A stretch of DNA of 64,000 bases from contig NZ_SSBL01000006.1 in the NCBI RefSeq assembly GCF_004795105.1, positions 186,001-250,000 of the forward strand, read 5' to 3'. The position numbers and the translations under genes are program-made. The DNA is from Streptomyces sp. A0642. Its GTDB lineage: Bacteria; Actinomycetota; Actinomycetes; Streptomycetales; Streptomycetaceae. Within the stretch, counting starts at the first letter, position 1. Every line of letters begins with the position of its first letter. This document shows, piece by piece, positions 46,500 through 54,540 of the stretch. The notes beneath the pieces were generated by a model. The model made no database searches, had not been told where the DNA came from, and worked only from the letters and a program-made list of their open reading frames with translations.

Positions 46500-47312
46500 A
46501 TGAGAGCGGTGCGGGCATTGGCCACGCTCGATGAGGTCGAGCTCGGTGACCATGTCTGCTGGCGCCTGCAGGCACCCGGGGTCCTGTACGAGGATGCGTG
46601 GCCCTACGTGGCCGATGGCGCCTTGTACGGGGACAAGATCGTGGTCGTAGGCTCTGGGGGCCCGTCTTCCTCTGCCCCTTTTGACGAGGGCCTGCGGCCC
46701 GCGGGCACGGTGGTCCTCGACCTTCCCCCCTCCACGGACTGCGACGGGGTGGTGGCCGCGGTGCGCCGCGAGGCCCGTACCGCCGCCCGGGAGGGATTCC
46801 GGGCGGTACGCGTGCTGACCGAGCGGATGCCCGTCACGGCGCCGGGGGCGGCGGAGGAACTGCTGGCTCAGGAACTGAAGCTGGACGAGTTCGCCGCCGA
46901 GAGCGGTGCCATGGTGGTGTGCGCGTTCCGGCCTTCCGAATGGAATGGGCCTACGCTGGAACATGTGGCGAGTGTGCATCCGCATGAAATGGGCACACGT
47001 GCACAGCGTCCGGCGTTCCGGATGTACTGCACGGGTAGCGACATGTGGAGCGTGGACGGAGTGATCGACTCAGAGGGCGCTCTCGCGTTCAACGCTGCCG
47101 CCCGAGCGGCCGTACGCGGTACCAGCACGGTGACGCTGCGCTTCGACCGCCTTGAGATGATCGACGCCGCCGGCATGCACGCCCTCATCGACGCGGCCCG
47201 CCACCGTCCCGGCCGCCGGATCGTCGTCGAGGGCGCCAACGAGACCGTGCGCCTGGTCTGGGAGCTGGCGGGCTACGCCGGCGCAGGTCTGCCGGTGGTG
47301 ATGGCCGCATGA
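46500..47312 (+). CDS. MEDS-STAS anti-sigma factor antagonist-like protein
   Basis: 270 aa. N-terminal MEDS domain (LGDHVCWRLQAPGVLYEDAWPYVADGALYGDKIVVV), C-terminal STAS domain (about residues 180-260). In classical anti-sigma antagonists the site is D-S-S-G with a phosphorylated Ser; here it is I-D-A-A-G (residues 221-225), so that phosphosite is missing. ATG 46500 has GGAAGGGG. Its stop overlaps the next start (ATGA). Confidence 0.83.
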   Translation: MRAVRALATLDEVELGDHVCWRLQAPGVLYEDAWPYVADGALYGDKIVVVGSGGPSSSAPFDEGLRPAGTVVLDLPPSTDCDGVVAAVRREARTAAREGFRAVRVLTERMPVTAPGAAEELLAQELKLDEFAAESGAMVVCAFRPSEWNGPTLEHVASVHPHEMGTRAQRPAFRMYCTGSDMWSVDGVIDSEGALAFNAAARAAVRGTSTVTLRFDRLEMIDAAGMHALIDAARHRPGRRIVVEGANETVRLVWELAGYAGAGLPVVMAA

Positions 47313-48289
47313 GCACGGCCCTGCCCTCCAAGCCGTCCGGAGCGCCGGAACCGGCCGAGCAGGCCCCGGGCGAATTCCGCCACGAGCTGTATCCCTACCG
47401 GGGCGAGGATCAGTTCCTGACCGGGACCCTGGGCTTCATCCACGAAGCCCTGGAGGCCGACGAAGCCGTCGTCGTCGCGGTGCCACCGGACAAGACGTCA
47501 CTCCTCCAGGGCGAACTGGCCGACGAGCCCGCCGTCACCTTCGTCGACTCCGCGACCGCGGGACCCAACCCGGGGCGCCTCATCGCTGCGTGGACGGCCT
47601 GGCTGGCGCAGCAGGGCGACGGAGGCCGGCCCGTACGGGGCATCGGCGAGAGCGCCTGGCGCCCGGCGCGGAGCGCCGGACACCTGGCGGAGCTGCGCTA
47701 CCACGAGTGGCTCGTGAACCAGGCCTTCGCCCAGAGCCCTGCGTACTCGATGCTGTGCCCCTTCGACGACGCTGACCAGGACCAGAGCGCCTTGCAGGCT
47801 GTGTCCCGCTGCCACCCCCTGATCCGCCAGGACGGGCAGTACATGTCCAACGCGGAGTACCTCACCGACGGGGTGTATCCCTTCGAGGCCCTCCAGGCAC
47901 CGTGCGACCCGTACCAGGAGATCAGCTACACGGACGGCGACCTGGCCGCGATCCGCTCCAAGGTCTCCCAGTGCGCCGCCGACGCGGGCGTCCCCGAGCA
48001 GCAGCGGGCGAAGCTGGCTGTGGCCGTCACGGAGATCGCGACGAACAGCATCCGCCACGGCGGAGGCAGCGGCACCATGCGCACCTGGGCCCAGGAGGCG
48101 GAGTTCATCTGCGAGTTCCGCGACGCGGGCTACATCCCGGACGTGATGGCCGGCCGCATCCGCCCACCCGTGGATCAGATCGGCGGCCGCGGCCTGTGGC
48201 TGGCCCACCAGCTCTGTGACCTGGTCCAGATCCGCTCCGAGCCGGACCGGGGCACTACCGTCCGCCTCCATATGGACACCGCACGGTAA
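47309..48289 (+). CDS. MEDS-HATPase anti-sigma factor RsbA-like protein
   Basis: 326 aa. N-terminal MEDS domain and C-terminal histidine-kinase-like ATPase: N box VTEIATNSIRHGG (about 240-252), G1 region FRDAGYIPD, G2 region GGRGLWLAHQLCDLVQI. Domain layout matches RsbA-family anti-sigma factors. ATG 47309 overlaps the upstream stop, coupling the two. Which sigma factor is targeted is not visible in the window. Confidence 0.83.
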   Translation: MSTALPSKPSGAPEPAEQAPGEFRHELYPYRGEDQFLTGTLGFIHEALEADEAVVVAVPPDKTSLLQGELADEPAVTFVDSATAGPNPGRLIAAWTAWLAQQGDGGRPVRGIGESAWRPARSAGHLAELRYHEWLVNQAFAQSPAYSMLCPFDDADQDQSALQAVSRCHPLIRQDGQYMSNAEYLTDGVYPFEALQAPCDPYQEISYTDGDLAAIRSKVSQCAADAGVPEQQRAKLAVAVTEIATNSIRHGGGSGTMRTWAQEAEFICEFRDAGYIPDVMAGRIRPPVDQIGGRGLWLAHQLCDLVQIRSEPDRGTTVRLHMDTAR

Positions 48290-48356
48290 AGCGGCAGGCT
48301 GCTCGTACGGAATCGGTGCTCGTCACCGGCCGGGTGCGGGCCACAGGACGGGCAGG

Positions 48357-48953
48357 GCACCGGCGCGACCCGAGACGCTCCCGGAGATCGACCACCTTCG
48401 GCTCAAGGCCGTTCCGGTCCACTGCCCCGGACTCGACGCCCTCACCGGTCACGTCCGGTCCTTCGCCCCGATGCTCACCGAGCGCCGAGGCGAACGGCTC
48501 CCGCCGTGGCTAGGGCGTGTTTCGAAAGTAGCGCCGTCCGCCCGGAGGGCGGGCTCGGCGGCGTCTGGTGCGTGCGATCGCAAGGCGGAGGGTGGCCCCG
48601 ATACTGGCTGTATCGGGGCGACCCCGACAACGCGGCGAGCAATGGGGTCTCCCCTGCTCGAGCGAAGCCGAGAGCTCGGGGAAGTGCCAGGCGTCGCCGA
48701 GCAGGCGGGACTTTCGAAACACGCCCTAGACGCCGTCCGACAAGACGACCTCCCCGGCCTCCACACCCTCGCCGTGGGCATCGAACGTGACCGCGATGCC
48801 GTCATCGCCGGCCTCACCCTGCCCTTGAGCTGCGGCGGCGTCGAAGGACACGTCACGCGGATCCAGATGCTCACGCGCCAGATGTCCGGACGGGCCGGCT
48901 TCGCTCTGCTGCGGAGGAGATTCTTCGGGCCAGCTGACCACAGCCATCCATAG
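48357..48953 (+). pseudogene. ISL3-family transposase fragment interrupted by a MITE
   Basis: C-terminal part of an ISL3 transposase: RPETLPEIDHLRLKAVPVHC, LTGHVRSFAPMLTERRGERLPPWL, then after the MITE DAVRQDDLPGLHTLAVGIER and GGVEGHVTRIQMLTRQMSGR, AGFALLRRRFF. The catalytic N-terminal half is absent. Because the insert plus duplication is 216 bp (72 codons), the frame stays open through the MITE. No terminal inverted repeats of the IS are found. Confidence 0.75.
48510..48729. mobile_element. 212-bp MITE with CTAG target duplication
   Basis: Perfect 16-bp terminal inverted repeats: GGCGTGTTTCGAAAGT (48514-48529) and ACTTTCGAAACACGCC (48710-48725). They are flanked by CTAG on both sides (48510-48513 and 48726-48729). 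Removing the 212-bp element and one CTAG restores PPWLDAVRQ in the ISL3 transposase. No ORF, so non-autonomous. A 4-bp CTAG/YTAR-type target fits the IS5 superfamily (inference). Confidence 0.92.
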
Positions 48954-48993
48954 GGTGACGAGGACGAGACAAGAGCACGATGGCCTGGGGGCG

Positions 48994-49611
48994 TCAGTCC
49001 GAGGTGCCGCTGCGCCGGGCGTAGGCGCGGGCGGCGCGGGCACGGTCGCCGCAGCGTGTGGAGCACCAGTGGCGCCGGCCGTGGGTGCGCAGGAGGAACC
49101 GGTCGCAGGGGGCTGATCCGCAGGCGGCGAGGATCTCGGCGTCGGGACCGGTGAGCAGGTCGGCGGCGTCGGCGGCGAGGGTCGCCAGTGCGTGGTTGAC
49201 GGCCTGGTCGGTGGGGTGTGCCTGGATGCGGCGCAGCCCCTGGGCCCCGTCCCAGGCAAGGAGGGGGGCGGTGGGCATGGCCGTGAGGGCCTCGTTCACC
49301 GCGCGCAGGGATTCCTCGGGCGGGGTCGTGGTGTCGACGCGGGCGGCGAACAGGGCCCGGACATGGGTGCGCAGTGTGCGCATCCGCTGCGCACACACCT
49401 CGTACAGCTGCACGTCCGGGGCGGTCAGGTCGTGGGCGGCGAGCCAGCGCATGGCGGATTCCGGGGCGGCGAGCAGGTCGTAGCTCTGGCCGGCGGGCAG
49501 GGTGGCGGCGGTGTCGGCGAAATCGAGGGAGCGGTACCGGTCGGCACCCGGGACCGGGGGCAGAGCGATCGGTGCCACGTCGGTGGCCAGGGTGTCGTCC
49601 ATACGTCTCAT
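48994..49611 (-). CDS. CGNR zinc-finger (ABATE) regulator
   Basis: 205 aa. N-terminal ABATE domain and C-terminal CGNR zinc finger: CGSAPCDRFLLRT ... WCSTRCGDRARAARAYAR (four Cys, CGDR in place of CGNR). A stress- or antibiotic-linked DNA-binding family. It is divergent from the metallo-beta-lactamase-fold gene. Start could be the second ATG at 49602. Confidence 0.82.
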   Translation of the reverse strand: MRRMDDTLATDVAPIALPPVPGADRYRSLDFADTAATLPAGQSYDLLAAPESAMRWLAAHDLTAPDVQLYEVCAQRMRTLRTHVRALFAARVDTTTPPEESLRAVNEALTAMPTAPLLAWDGAQGLRRIQAHPTDQAVNHALATLAADAADLLTGPDAEILAACGSAPCDRFLLRTHGRRHWCSTRCGDRARAARAYARRSGTSD

Positions 49612-49652
49612 GGTATCGCTTGCTTTTTTCCGTGACTCCTGGCTAACCTGAA

Positions 49653-49682
49653 CTCACGTTAAACGCAGACTTTATTCGTGAG
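49653..49682. promoter_or_regulatory. candidate operator in CGNR-MBL intergenic region
   Basis: CTCACG (49653-49658) and CGTGAG (49677-49682), with TAAC ... GTTA just to the left, in the 85-bp divergent region. Confidence 0.35.
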
Positions 49683-49696
49683 AAATGGAGACGGTG

Positions 49697-50488
49697 ATGT
49701 CCCAGCTCAACGCCGGCCAGTTCCCGGTCCGCACCTTTGGCGGTCCGACCGCCCTGTTCGAGTACGGCGGCCTGCGCTTTCTGACCGATCCGACCTTCGA
49801 CGGCCCCGGCGACTACGCCTCACAAGGCGGCCCGACCCTGACCAAGACCGCCTCCTCCACCACCACTCCTGCCGACCTCGGCCCCATCGACGTGGTCCTG
49901 CTCTCCCACGACGAGCACGCGGACAACCTCGACACCTCCGGCCGCGCCCTGCTGGCCGACGTCCCCCTCACCCTCACCACCCCCGGTGGCGGCAAGCGCC
50001 TCGGGGCGAAGGCCAAGGGCCTGGCCGACTGGGAGTCGACCGAGCTGGAGCGCCCGGGCGGCGGCACCATCACGGTGACCGGAGTCCCCGCCATCCACGG
50101 ACCCGGTGCGCGTGAGGAGATCGAGCCCTTCACCGGCCAGGTCGTCGGCTTCGTCCTGACGGGCGAGGGTCTGCCGACGGTCTACGTCAGCGGCGACAAC
50201 GCCTCGCTCGACGCGGTCAGGGAGATCGCCGACCGCTTCGCCCCGATCGACACCGCCCTCCTGTTCGCCGGAGCACCCCGCTTCCCCATGCTCTTCGACG
50301 GCCGACCGGTCGTCCTGGACAGCGCGCAGGCCGCCGAGGCCACCCGGATTCTTGACGCCCGACGCGTGGTCCCGGTCCACCACGACAGCTGGGCCCACTT
50401 CACCGAGGGCCGCGACGAGCTGGAGGCGGCCTTCGCCGCCGCGGACCTGACCGACCGCCTCGACCAGGACTGGGCGCAGCGCGCCTGA
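49697..50488 (+). CDS. MBL-fold hydrolase, UlaG-like
   Basis: 263 aa. Metallo-beta-lactamase fold with SHDEHADNLD (variation of HxHxDH), VPAIHGPG, YVSGDNAS and VVPVHHDSWAHF. The second His of the HxHxDH motif is E-H here (SHDEHADN), common in UlaG-like members. ATG 49697 has GGAG upstream. It probably responds to the divergent CGNR regulator. Confidence 0.82.
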   Translation: MSQLNAGQFPVRTFGGPTALFEYGGLRFLTDPTFDGPGDYASQGGPTLTKTASSTTTPADLGPIDVVLLSHDEHADNLDTSGRALLADVPLTLTTPGGGKRLGAKAKGLADWESTELERPGGGTITVTGVPAIHGPGAREEIEPFTGQVVGFVLTGEGLPTVYVSGDNASLDAVREIADRFAPIDTALLFAGAPRFPMLFDGRPVVLDSAQAAEATRILDARRVVPVHHDSWAHFTEGRDELEAAFAAADLTDRLDQDWAQRA

Positions 50489-50510
50489 GCCCGGACCGCA
50501 ACTCAGGAAC

Positions 50511-50540
50511 GCCGGGGCTCCCCACACGCAGAGCCCCGGC
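50511..50540 (+). terminator. hairpin after MBL gene
   Basis: GCCGGGGCTC (50511-50520), 10-nt loop, GAGCCCCGGC (50531-50540). Confidence 0.75.
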
Positions 50541-50606
50541 ACTGGGAACAACCCTTCGATACGTCCCCTGGGCCGTGCCAGAACGACAGAGAGGGACCCG
50601 AGCGCA

Positions 50607-50920
50607 TGTCCCCCGGAACCAACTCCGGCCTCGTGCACCGCTTTTACCAGGCCCTTCAGCAGGGCGACTACGACACGCTCACCGGGATGCTTGACCCGGA
50701 CTTCGTCTTCTACCCCTAGATCGACAGTCCCCGGCCCGGTGTCGCAGGGTTCATCGACGCGGAGAAGAAGCACGTCGACGCCTGTTCCGACACCGACCGA
50801 CGGTCCTCGACACCGTCGCCGAGGCCGACAAGGTCGGCGCCTGCGTCGTGATCGAACGAGACCAGGGCGGCGACGACTACGACACCCCCCACGCGGAGAG
50901 ACTGCGCGACGCCTGTGAAC
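50607..50920 (+). pseudogene. decayed SnoaL/NTF2-like gene
   Basis: MSPGTNSGLVHRFYQALQQG and DTLTGMLDPDFVFYP run into an in-frame TAG at 50718-50720 where Gln (CAG) would fit. The same frame continues with GVAGFIDAEKKHVDAC, and a further shift carries VLDTVAEADKVGACVVIERD. So at least one stop codon and one frameshift have inactivated it. Confidence 0.65.
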
Positions 50921-50978
50921 CCCGCCACGGCTCGTTGGACCGGCCCGGGTTCCGCGCCCCCGCCGGGCTATGCCGGAA

Positions 50979-51794
50979 TCAGACCGGGCGGGGGCCGGCA
51001 CCGGCGACCTTGAACACCGGCCAGCCGATCTCCGTACGCCACTCCTCGGCGACCGGGGTGTCGCGCGGGCCCACGAGGTAGGTTTCGCGCACCGGCCCGG
51101 CCACGGCGAGCGCGTGGCCGGCGACCCACCTGCCCAACTCGCCGTAGGTGACGTCGATGGTGTCGTGGGGCCCCGGGTGCACGGTGACCGCCAGCTCGGC
51201 CGGCGGCAACTCGGTGCCGTGGACGCGCCCCAGGTCCCGCACGGGCGCGGCGACCGGGAGGTACACGAGTACGTCCCCGCGGCCCTCGCTGAACAGCGCG
51301 TTGTCGTAGAGGCCGCCCGCGGGGCCCGTCGGCGCGTCGATGACGGCGTCCAGCTCGGCCATCGCCCCCGCGTACCAGGACAGCACCTCCTCGTGGGTGA
51401 CCGTGCCCCGCACCGCGGCCACGTGCCACCCGGGCGCGTGGCGCAGCTCGACGGCGACACCGGCCGGTTCGGGGCGCAGCAGCCGTCGCAGCGACGCGAC
51501 GGCCGCCTGCGTCCGCGACAGCTGGTCCTGGAGCCGCTGGAGGTGTTCGCCCACCAGGTGCGCACGCACGGTCGGGTCCTGGGTGAGCAGGATCCTCCGG
51601 ACGTCGGCGAGCGGAACGTCGAGCTCCCGCAGCCGGGAGATGACCTGGGCGGTGGGGATCTGGCCGGGGTCGTAGTACCGGTAGCCGCTCGACGGGTCCA
51701 CGTGCGCGGGCTCCAGCAGCCCGGCCTCGTGGTAGCGGCGCAGCGTACGGATGCTCAGGTGGGTCAGCCGGGAGAACTCGCCGATCGTCAGCAC
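50979..51794 (-). CDS. MerR-family regulator with GyrI-like effector domain
   Basis: 271 aa. [41 protein letters not shown] is the MerR DNA-binding domain; a linker coiled coil follows, then a GyrI-like ligand-binding domain ([40 protein letters not shown]). GTG 51794. The long in-frame extension to 52328 is antisense to the SDR. Divergent from the SDR across an IR-bearing promoter region. Confidence 0.85.
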   Translation of the reverse strand: MLTIGEFSRLTHLSIRTLRRYHEAGLLEPAHVDPSSGYRYYDPGQIPTAQVISRLRELDVPLADVRRILLTQDPTVRAHLVGEHLQRLQDQLSRTQAAVASLRRLLRPEPAGVAVELRHAPGWHVAAVRGTVTHEEVLSWYAGAMAELDAVIDAPTGPAGGLYDNALFSEGRGDVLVYLPVAAPVRDLGRVHGTELPPAELAVTVHPGPHDTIDVTYGELGRWVAGHALAVAGPVRETYLVGPRDTPVAEEWRTEIGWPVFKVAGAGPRPV

Positions 51795-51803
51795 GCCCCT
51801 ACT

Positions 51804-51832
51804 CTGCACCCTCCCGCAGGGGGAGAGTGCAG
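51804..51832. promoter_or_regulatory. MerR-type dyad between regulator and SDR
   Basis: CTGCAC (51804-51809) / GTGCAG (51827-51832), with inner CCTCCC / GGGAGA pairing imperfectly. Just downstream a TTGACC (51835-51840) could be the -35 box of the SDR operon. Confidence 0.55.
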
Positions 51833-51873
51833 CGCTTGACCCGGCTGCCGCGGGAGGCGGCACGCTCGGGCAC

Positions 51874-52665
51874 ATGACCAGTGCATCTTTCTCTACCGAT
51901 CTCGCGGGGCGTCTCGCCGTCGTCACCGGCGCCGGACGGGGCACCGGCGCCGCGATCACGGCCCGCCTGCGCGCGGCCGGCGCCACCGTGCTTCCGACGG
52001 CCCGCACGGCGCCCGCGACCGCGGCGACCGATCCGCTCTTCGTCACGGCCGACATGACCACCCCGGACGGCGTCGGCACCGTGGTGTCGGCGGTGCGCGA
52101 CCGGCTCGGCACGCCGGACGTCATCGTGCACACGCTCGGCGGCTCGCACGCGCCGGCCGGCGGCTTCGCCGCCCTCACCGACGCCCACTGGCAGGACGAG
52201 CTCGCCCTCAACCTGCTGGCGGCCGTACGCCTCGACCGCGCACTGCTCCCGGCGATGCGGGACGCGGGCCGGGGCGCCGTCGTCCACGTCTCCTCCATCC
52301 AGCGCCGGCTGCCGCTGCCCGACGCCACACTCGGCTACGCCGCCGCCAAGGCCCCACTGACCACGTACAGCAAGGGCCTCGCCCGGGAACTGGCCCCGCA
52401 CGGAGTACGGGTCAACGTCGTCTCCCCGGGCGCGATCGCGACGGAGGGCACCACGGCCCTCGTCGCCCGGATCGCCGACGCACAGGGCATCGACCGGGCC
52501 GCGGCCTGGGACCAGGTGCTGGCCTCGCTCGGTGGCATCCCCCTCGGCCGCCCGGCACGCCCCGAGGAGGTGGCCGAGCTGGTCGCCTTCCTCGTCTCCG
52601 ACCGCGCCGCCGCCATCACGGGTGCCGAGCACACCATCGACGGCGGCACCGTCCCCACCCTCTGA
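51874..52665 (+). CDS. SDR-family oxidoreductase
   Basis: 263-aa [25 protein letters not shown] cofactor motif, Ser in HVSSIQRR, catalytic [13 protein letters not shown], end [18 protein letters not shown] 51874; divergent from the MerR-family gene, which probably regulates it. Next gene encodes an NTF2-like protein 29 bp downstream, likely co-transcribed. Confidence 0.87.
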   Translation: MTSASFSTDLAGRLAVVTGAGRGTGAAITARLRAAGATVLPTARTAPATAATDPLFVTADMTTPDGVGTVVSAVRDRLGTPDVIVHTLGGSHAPAGGFAALTDAHWQDELALNLLAAVRLDRALLPAMRDAGRGAVVHVSSIQRRLPLPDATLGYAAAKAPLTTYSKGLARELAPHGVRVNVVSPGAIATEGTTALVARIADAQGIDRAAAWDQVLASLGGIPLGRPARPEEVAELVAFLVSDRAAAITGAEHTIDGGTVPTL

Positions 52666-52694
52666 CCGCATCCCGCACGCAGGAGAGCACCCGC

Positions 52695-53039
52695 ATGACC
52701 CCGAACGGCCTGCCCGTCCGCATCCGGACGTACCTCGACGCCCACACCCGCCACGGCGTGCCCACGGCGGCCGGCTGCTTCGGCCCCGCCCCGGTGGTCG
52801 TGGACGACGGCCGCACCCACCGCGGCCGCGACGCGGTCCTGGCCTGGCTCGACAAGACATCCACCGAGTACACCTACACGAGCACCACCCTCACCGCCGT
52901 CCGGCACGACGACCGGCGCTGGACGCTGACCCGACGCCTCGAAGGCGACTTCCCCGGCGGCACTGTGGACCTCGCCCACGCCTTCACGCTCGACGACGGC
53001 GGCCGCATCACCGAACTCACCATCACCGCGTGCATGTGA
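52695..53039 (+). CDS. NTF2/SnoaL-like protein
   Basis: 114 aa. VRIRTYLDAHTRHGVPTAAGCFGPAPVVVDDG and GRDAVLAWLDKT with C-terminal HAFTLDDGGRITELTI fit the NTF2-like cone fold. GCAGGAG before ATG 52695. Function unknown; small helper or isomerase roles are typical. Confidence 0.75.
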   Translation: MTPNGLPVRIRTYLDAHTRHGVPTAAGCFGPAPVVVDDGRTHRGRDAVLAWLDKTSTEYTYTSTTLTAVRHDDRRWTLTRRLEGDFPGGTVDLAHAFTLDDGGRITELTITACM

Positions 53040-53104
53040 ACACCCCGCGGGGGTAGTCGGGCGTGGTCGTCCGACCGGGTGACTTCCGTACAGGGGGGTA
53101 TTCC

Positions 53105-54361
53105 TTGAACGCATCAACACACCGTTTACGGACCAGACTCGGCGTGGTCTGCCTCGCCGCCGTCACGCTCCTGACCGTCGCGGGTTCACCTCGCGCGGCC
53201 ACGGTCGTGCCGGGCCGGGCCGCCACCGCGGCGGAGCTGACCGACGCCACGCTCGGCTACCGCGCCGACAGCCGTGCGGACGGCTTCGTCGCCGGGGCGA
53301 CGGCGGCGCCGCCCTACCGCGCGTTGTGGTCACGGGACTTCGGGAGGGCCGTCTCGGCACCGGTCGCGGTCGGCGACCGGGTGTACGCCGTCGTCAACGC
53401 CGACGACGGCACCGAGGGCGGGCCGCGCATGATGCTCGTCGGTCTCGACGCCGCCACCGGCAAGGACCTGTGGCCGGCGGTCTCCCTCGAACAGAACGAG
53501 CCGCAGGCTGGGGTCTCCTACGGGGGCGGCCTGCTCTACACCCAGACGGCGCGCGGCACGATCGCCGCGTGGGACCCGGCCACCGGACGGCGGAAGTGGT
53601 CGCTGACGCTGGACTCGGCGTCCATGCAGTACCCGCCCGTCTGGTACGACGGTCTGCTCTACCTCCAGGACGGCCGCGGCACCGCCCTCGCGCTGCGCGC
53701 CGACACGGGGGCCCGGGTGTGGACGGCGCCGCTCGCCGAGTACTCCTGGGCGCCGACCGTCGTGGATGCCACCGGGGTGTGGATCGGCTTCGACGGCATC
53801 GCCTGGCACCACCTCGCCCTCAAGACGGGTGCAACACTGCACCACTTCGAGGTGCCCGACCGCTCGGGCGCCTACGGCAATCCGGTCGCCCTCGGCGCCG
53901 GCGCCGCCTGGATGCGCAGCAGCTCCGGCGACGACGACGGGACGGTCACCGCGTACGACCAGAAGACCGGTGCGGCCGTACGGACGCTGCCCGCCGACGC
54001 GACCCCGGCGTTCGGGCCGGGCCGCGTGTACCTCGCCCACCACGGGGAGGTGCGGGCCCTGCGCACGAGCACCTACCAGGCGGCTTGGACCTACACCAGC
54101 AAGGTGCGGGCGGCCACCGTGCGGCTGGTCGCGGGCGGCTACGTGTACGTGGAGGACGGCGACGGACGCCTCGTCGTGCTCGACGAGCGGACCGGATCCG
54201 TACGGTGGACGTACCGGCGCTACCCCGAGCCGCCGCCCATGTCGCCCAACCCCGCCGAGGACGACTGGCGCGGCTTCGTCGTGCCCGGCATCGCGACGTC
54301 CGGCTCCCGCCTTTTCGTCCCGGCGGCCGACGGCGCACTGGTCGCCTTCGGTAAGGCGTAG
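53105..54361 (+). CDS. secreted PQQ-like beta-propeller protein
   Basis: 418 aa with a Sec-type signal peptide (LGVVCLAAVTLLTVAGSPRAA). The rest is built of seven to eight PQQ-like blades (for example LLYLQDGRGTALALRADTGARVW, YVYVEDGDGRLVVLDERTGSVRW). No catalytic metal or cofactor motif is evident, so a binding or scaffold role outside the cell is likely. TTG 53105 after GGGGGG is preferred; a GTG at 53063 is in frame. Confidence 0.8.
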   Translation: MNASTHRLRTRLGVVCLAAVTLLTVAGSPRAATVVPGRAATAAELTDATLGYRADSRADGFVAGATAAPPYRALWSRDFGRAVSAPVAVGDRVYAVVNADDGTEGGPRMMLVGLDAATGKDLWPAVSLEQNEPQAGVSYGGGLLYTQTARGTIAAWDPATGRRKWSLTLDSASMQYPPVWYDGLLYLQDGRGTALALRADTGARVWTAPLAEYSWAPTVVDATGVWIGFDGIAWHHLALKTGATLHHFEVPDRSGAYGNPVALGAGAAWMRSSSGDDDGTVTAYDQKTGAAVRTLPADATPAFGPGRVYLAHHGEVRALRTSTYQAAWTYTSKVRAATVRLVAGGYVYVEDGDGRLVVLDERTGSVRWTYRRYPEPPPMSPNPAEDDWRGFVVPGIATSGSRLFVPAADGALVAFGKA

Positions 54362-54373
54362 ACCGGACCCGGG

Positions 54374-54407
54374 GCCCGGCACCGTGCTCACACGCACCGT
54401 GCCGGGC
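54374..54407. terminator. hairpin between convergent genes
   Basis: GCCCGGCAC (54374-54382) / GTGCCGGGC (54399-54407), extended by four further pairs after one mismatch. Confidence 0.6.
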
Positions 54408-54420
54408 CGCGCCCTTAGGA

Positions 54421-54470
54421 CCACGTGACGACCGGGAGGCCGGTCACCACGTGACAACCGGGAGACCGGG
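54421..54470. repeat. imperfect direct repeat
   Basis: CCACGTGACGACCGGGAGGC at 54421 recurs as CCACGTGACAACCGGGAGAC at 54447, two changes, spacing 26 bp. Confidence 0.7.
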
Positions 54471-54540
54471 GAGCCCGATCGCGGGCCAGGCGGAACGGCG
54501 TCATCCTCCCGACGTCGTCGCCCCGACCGGGTCGTACGGC

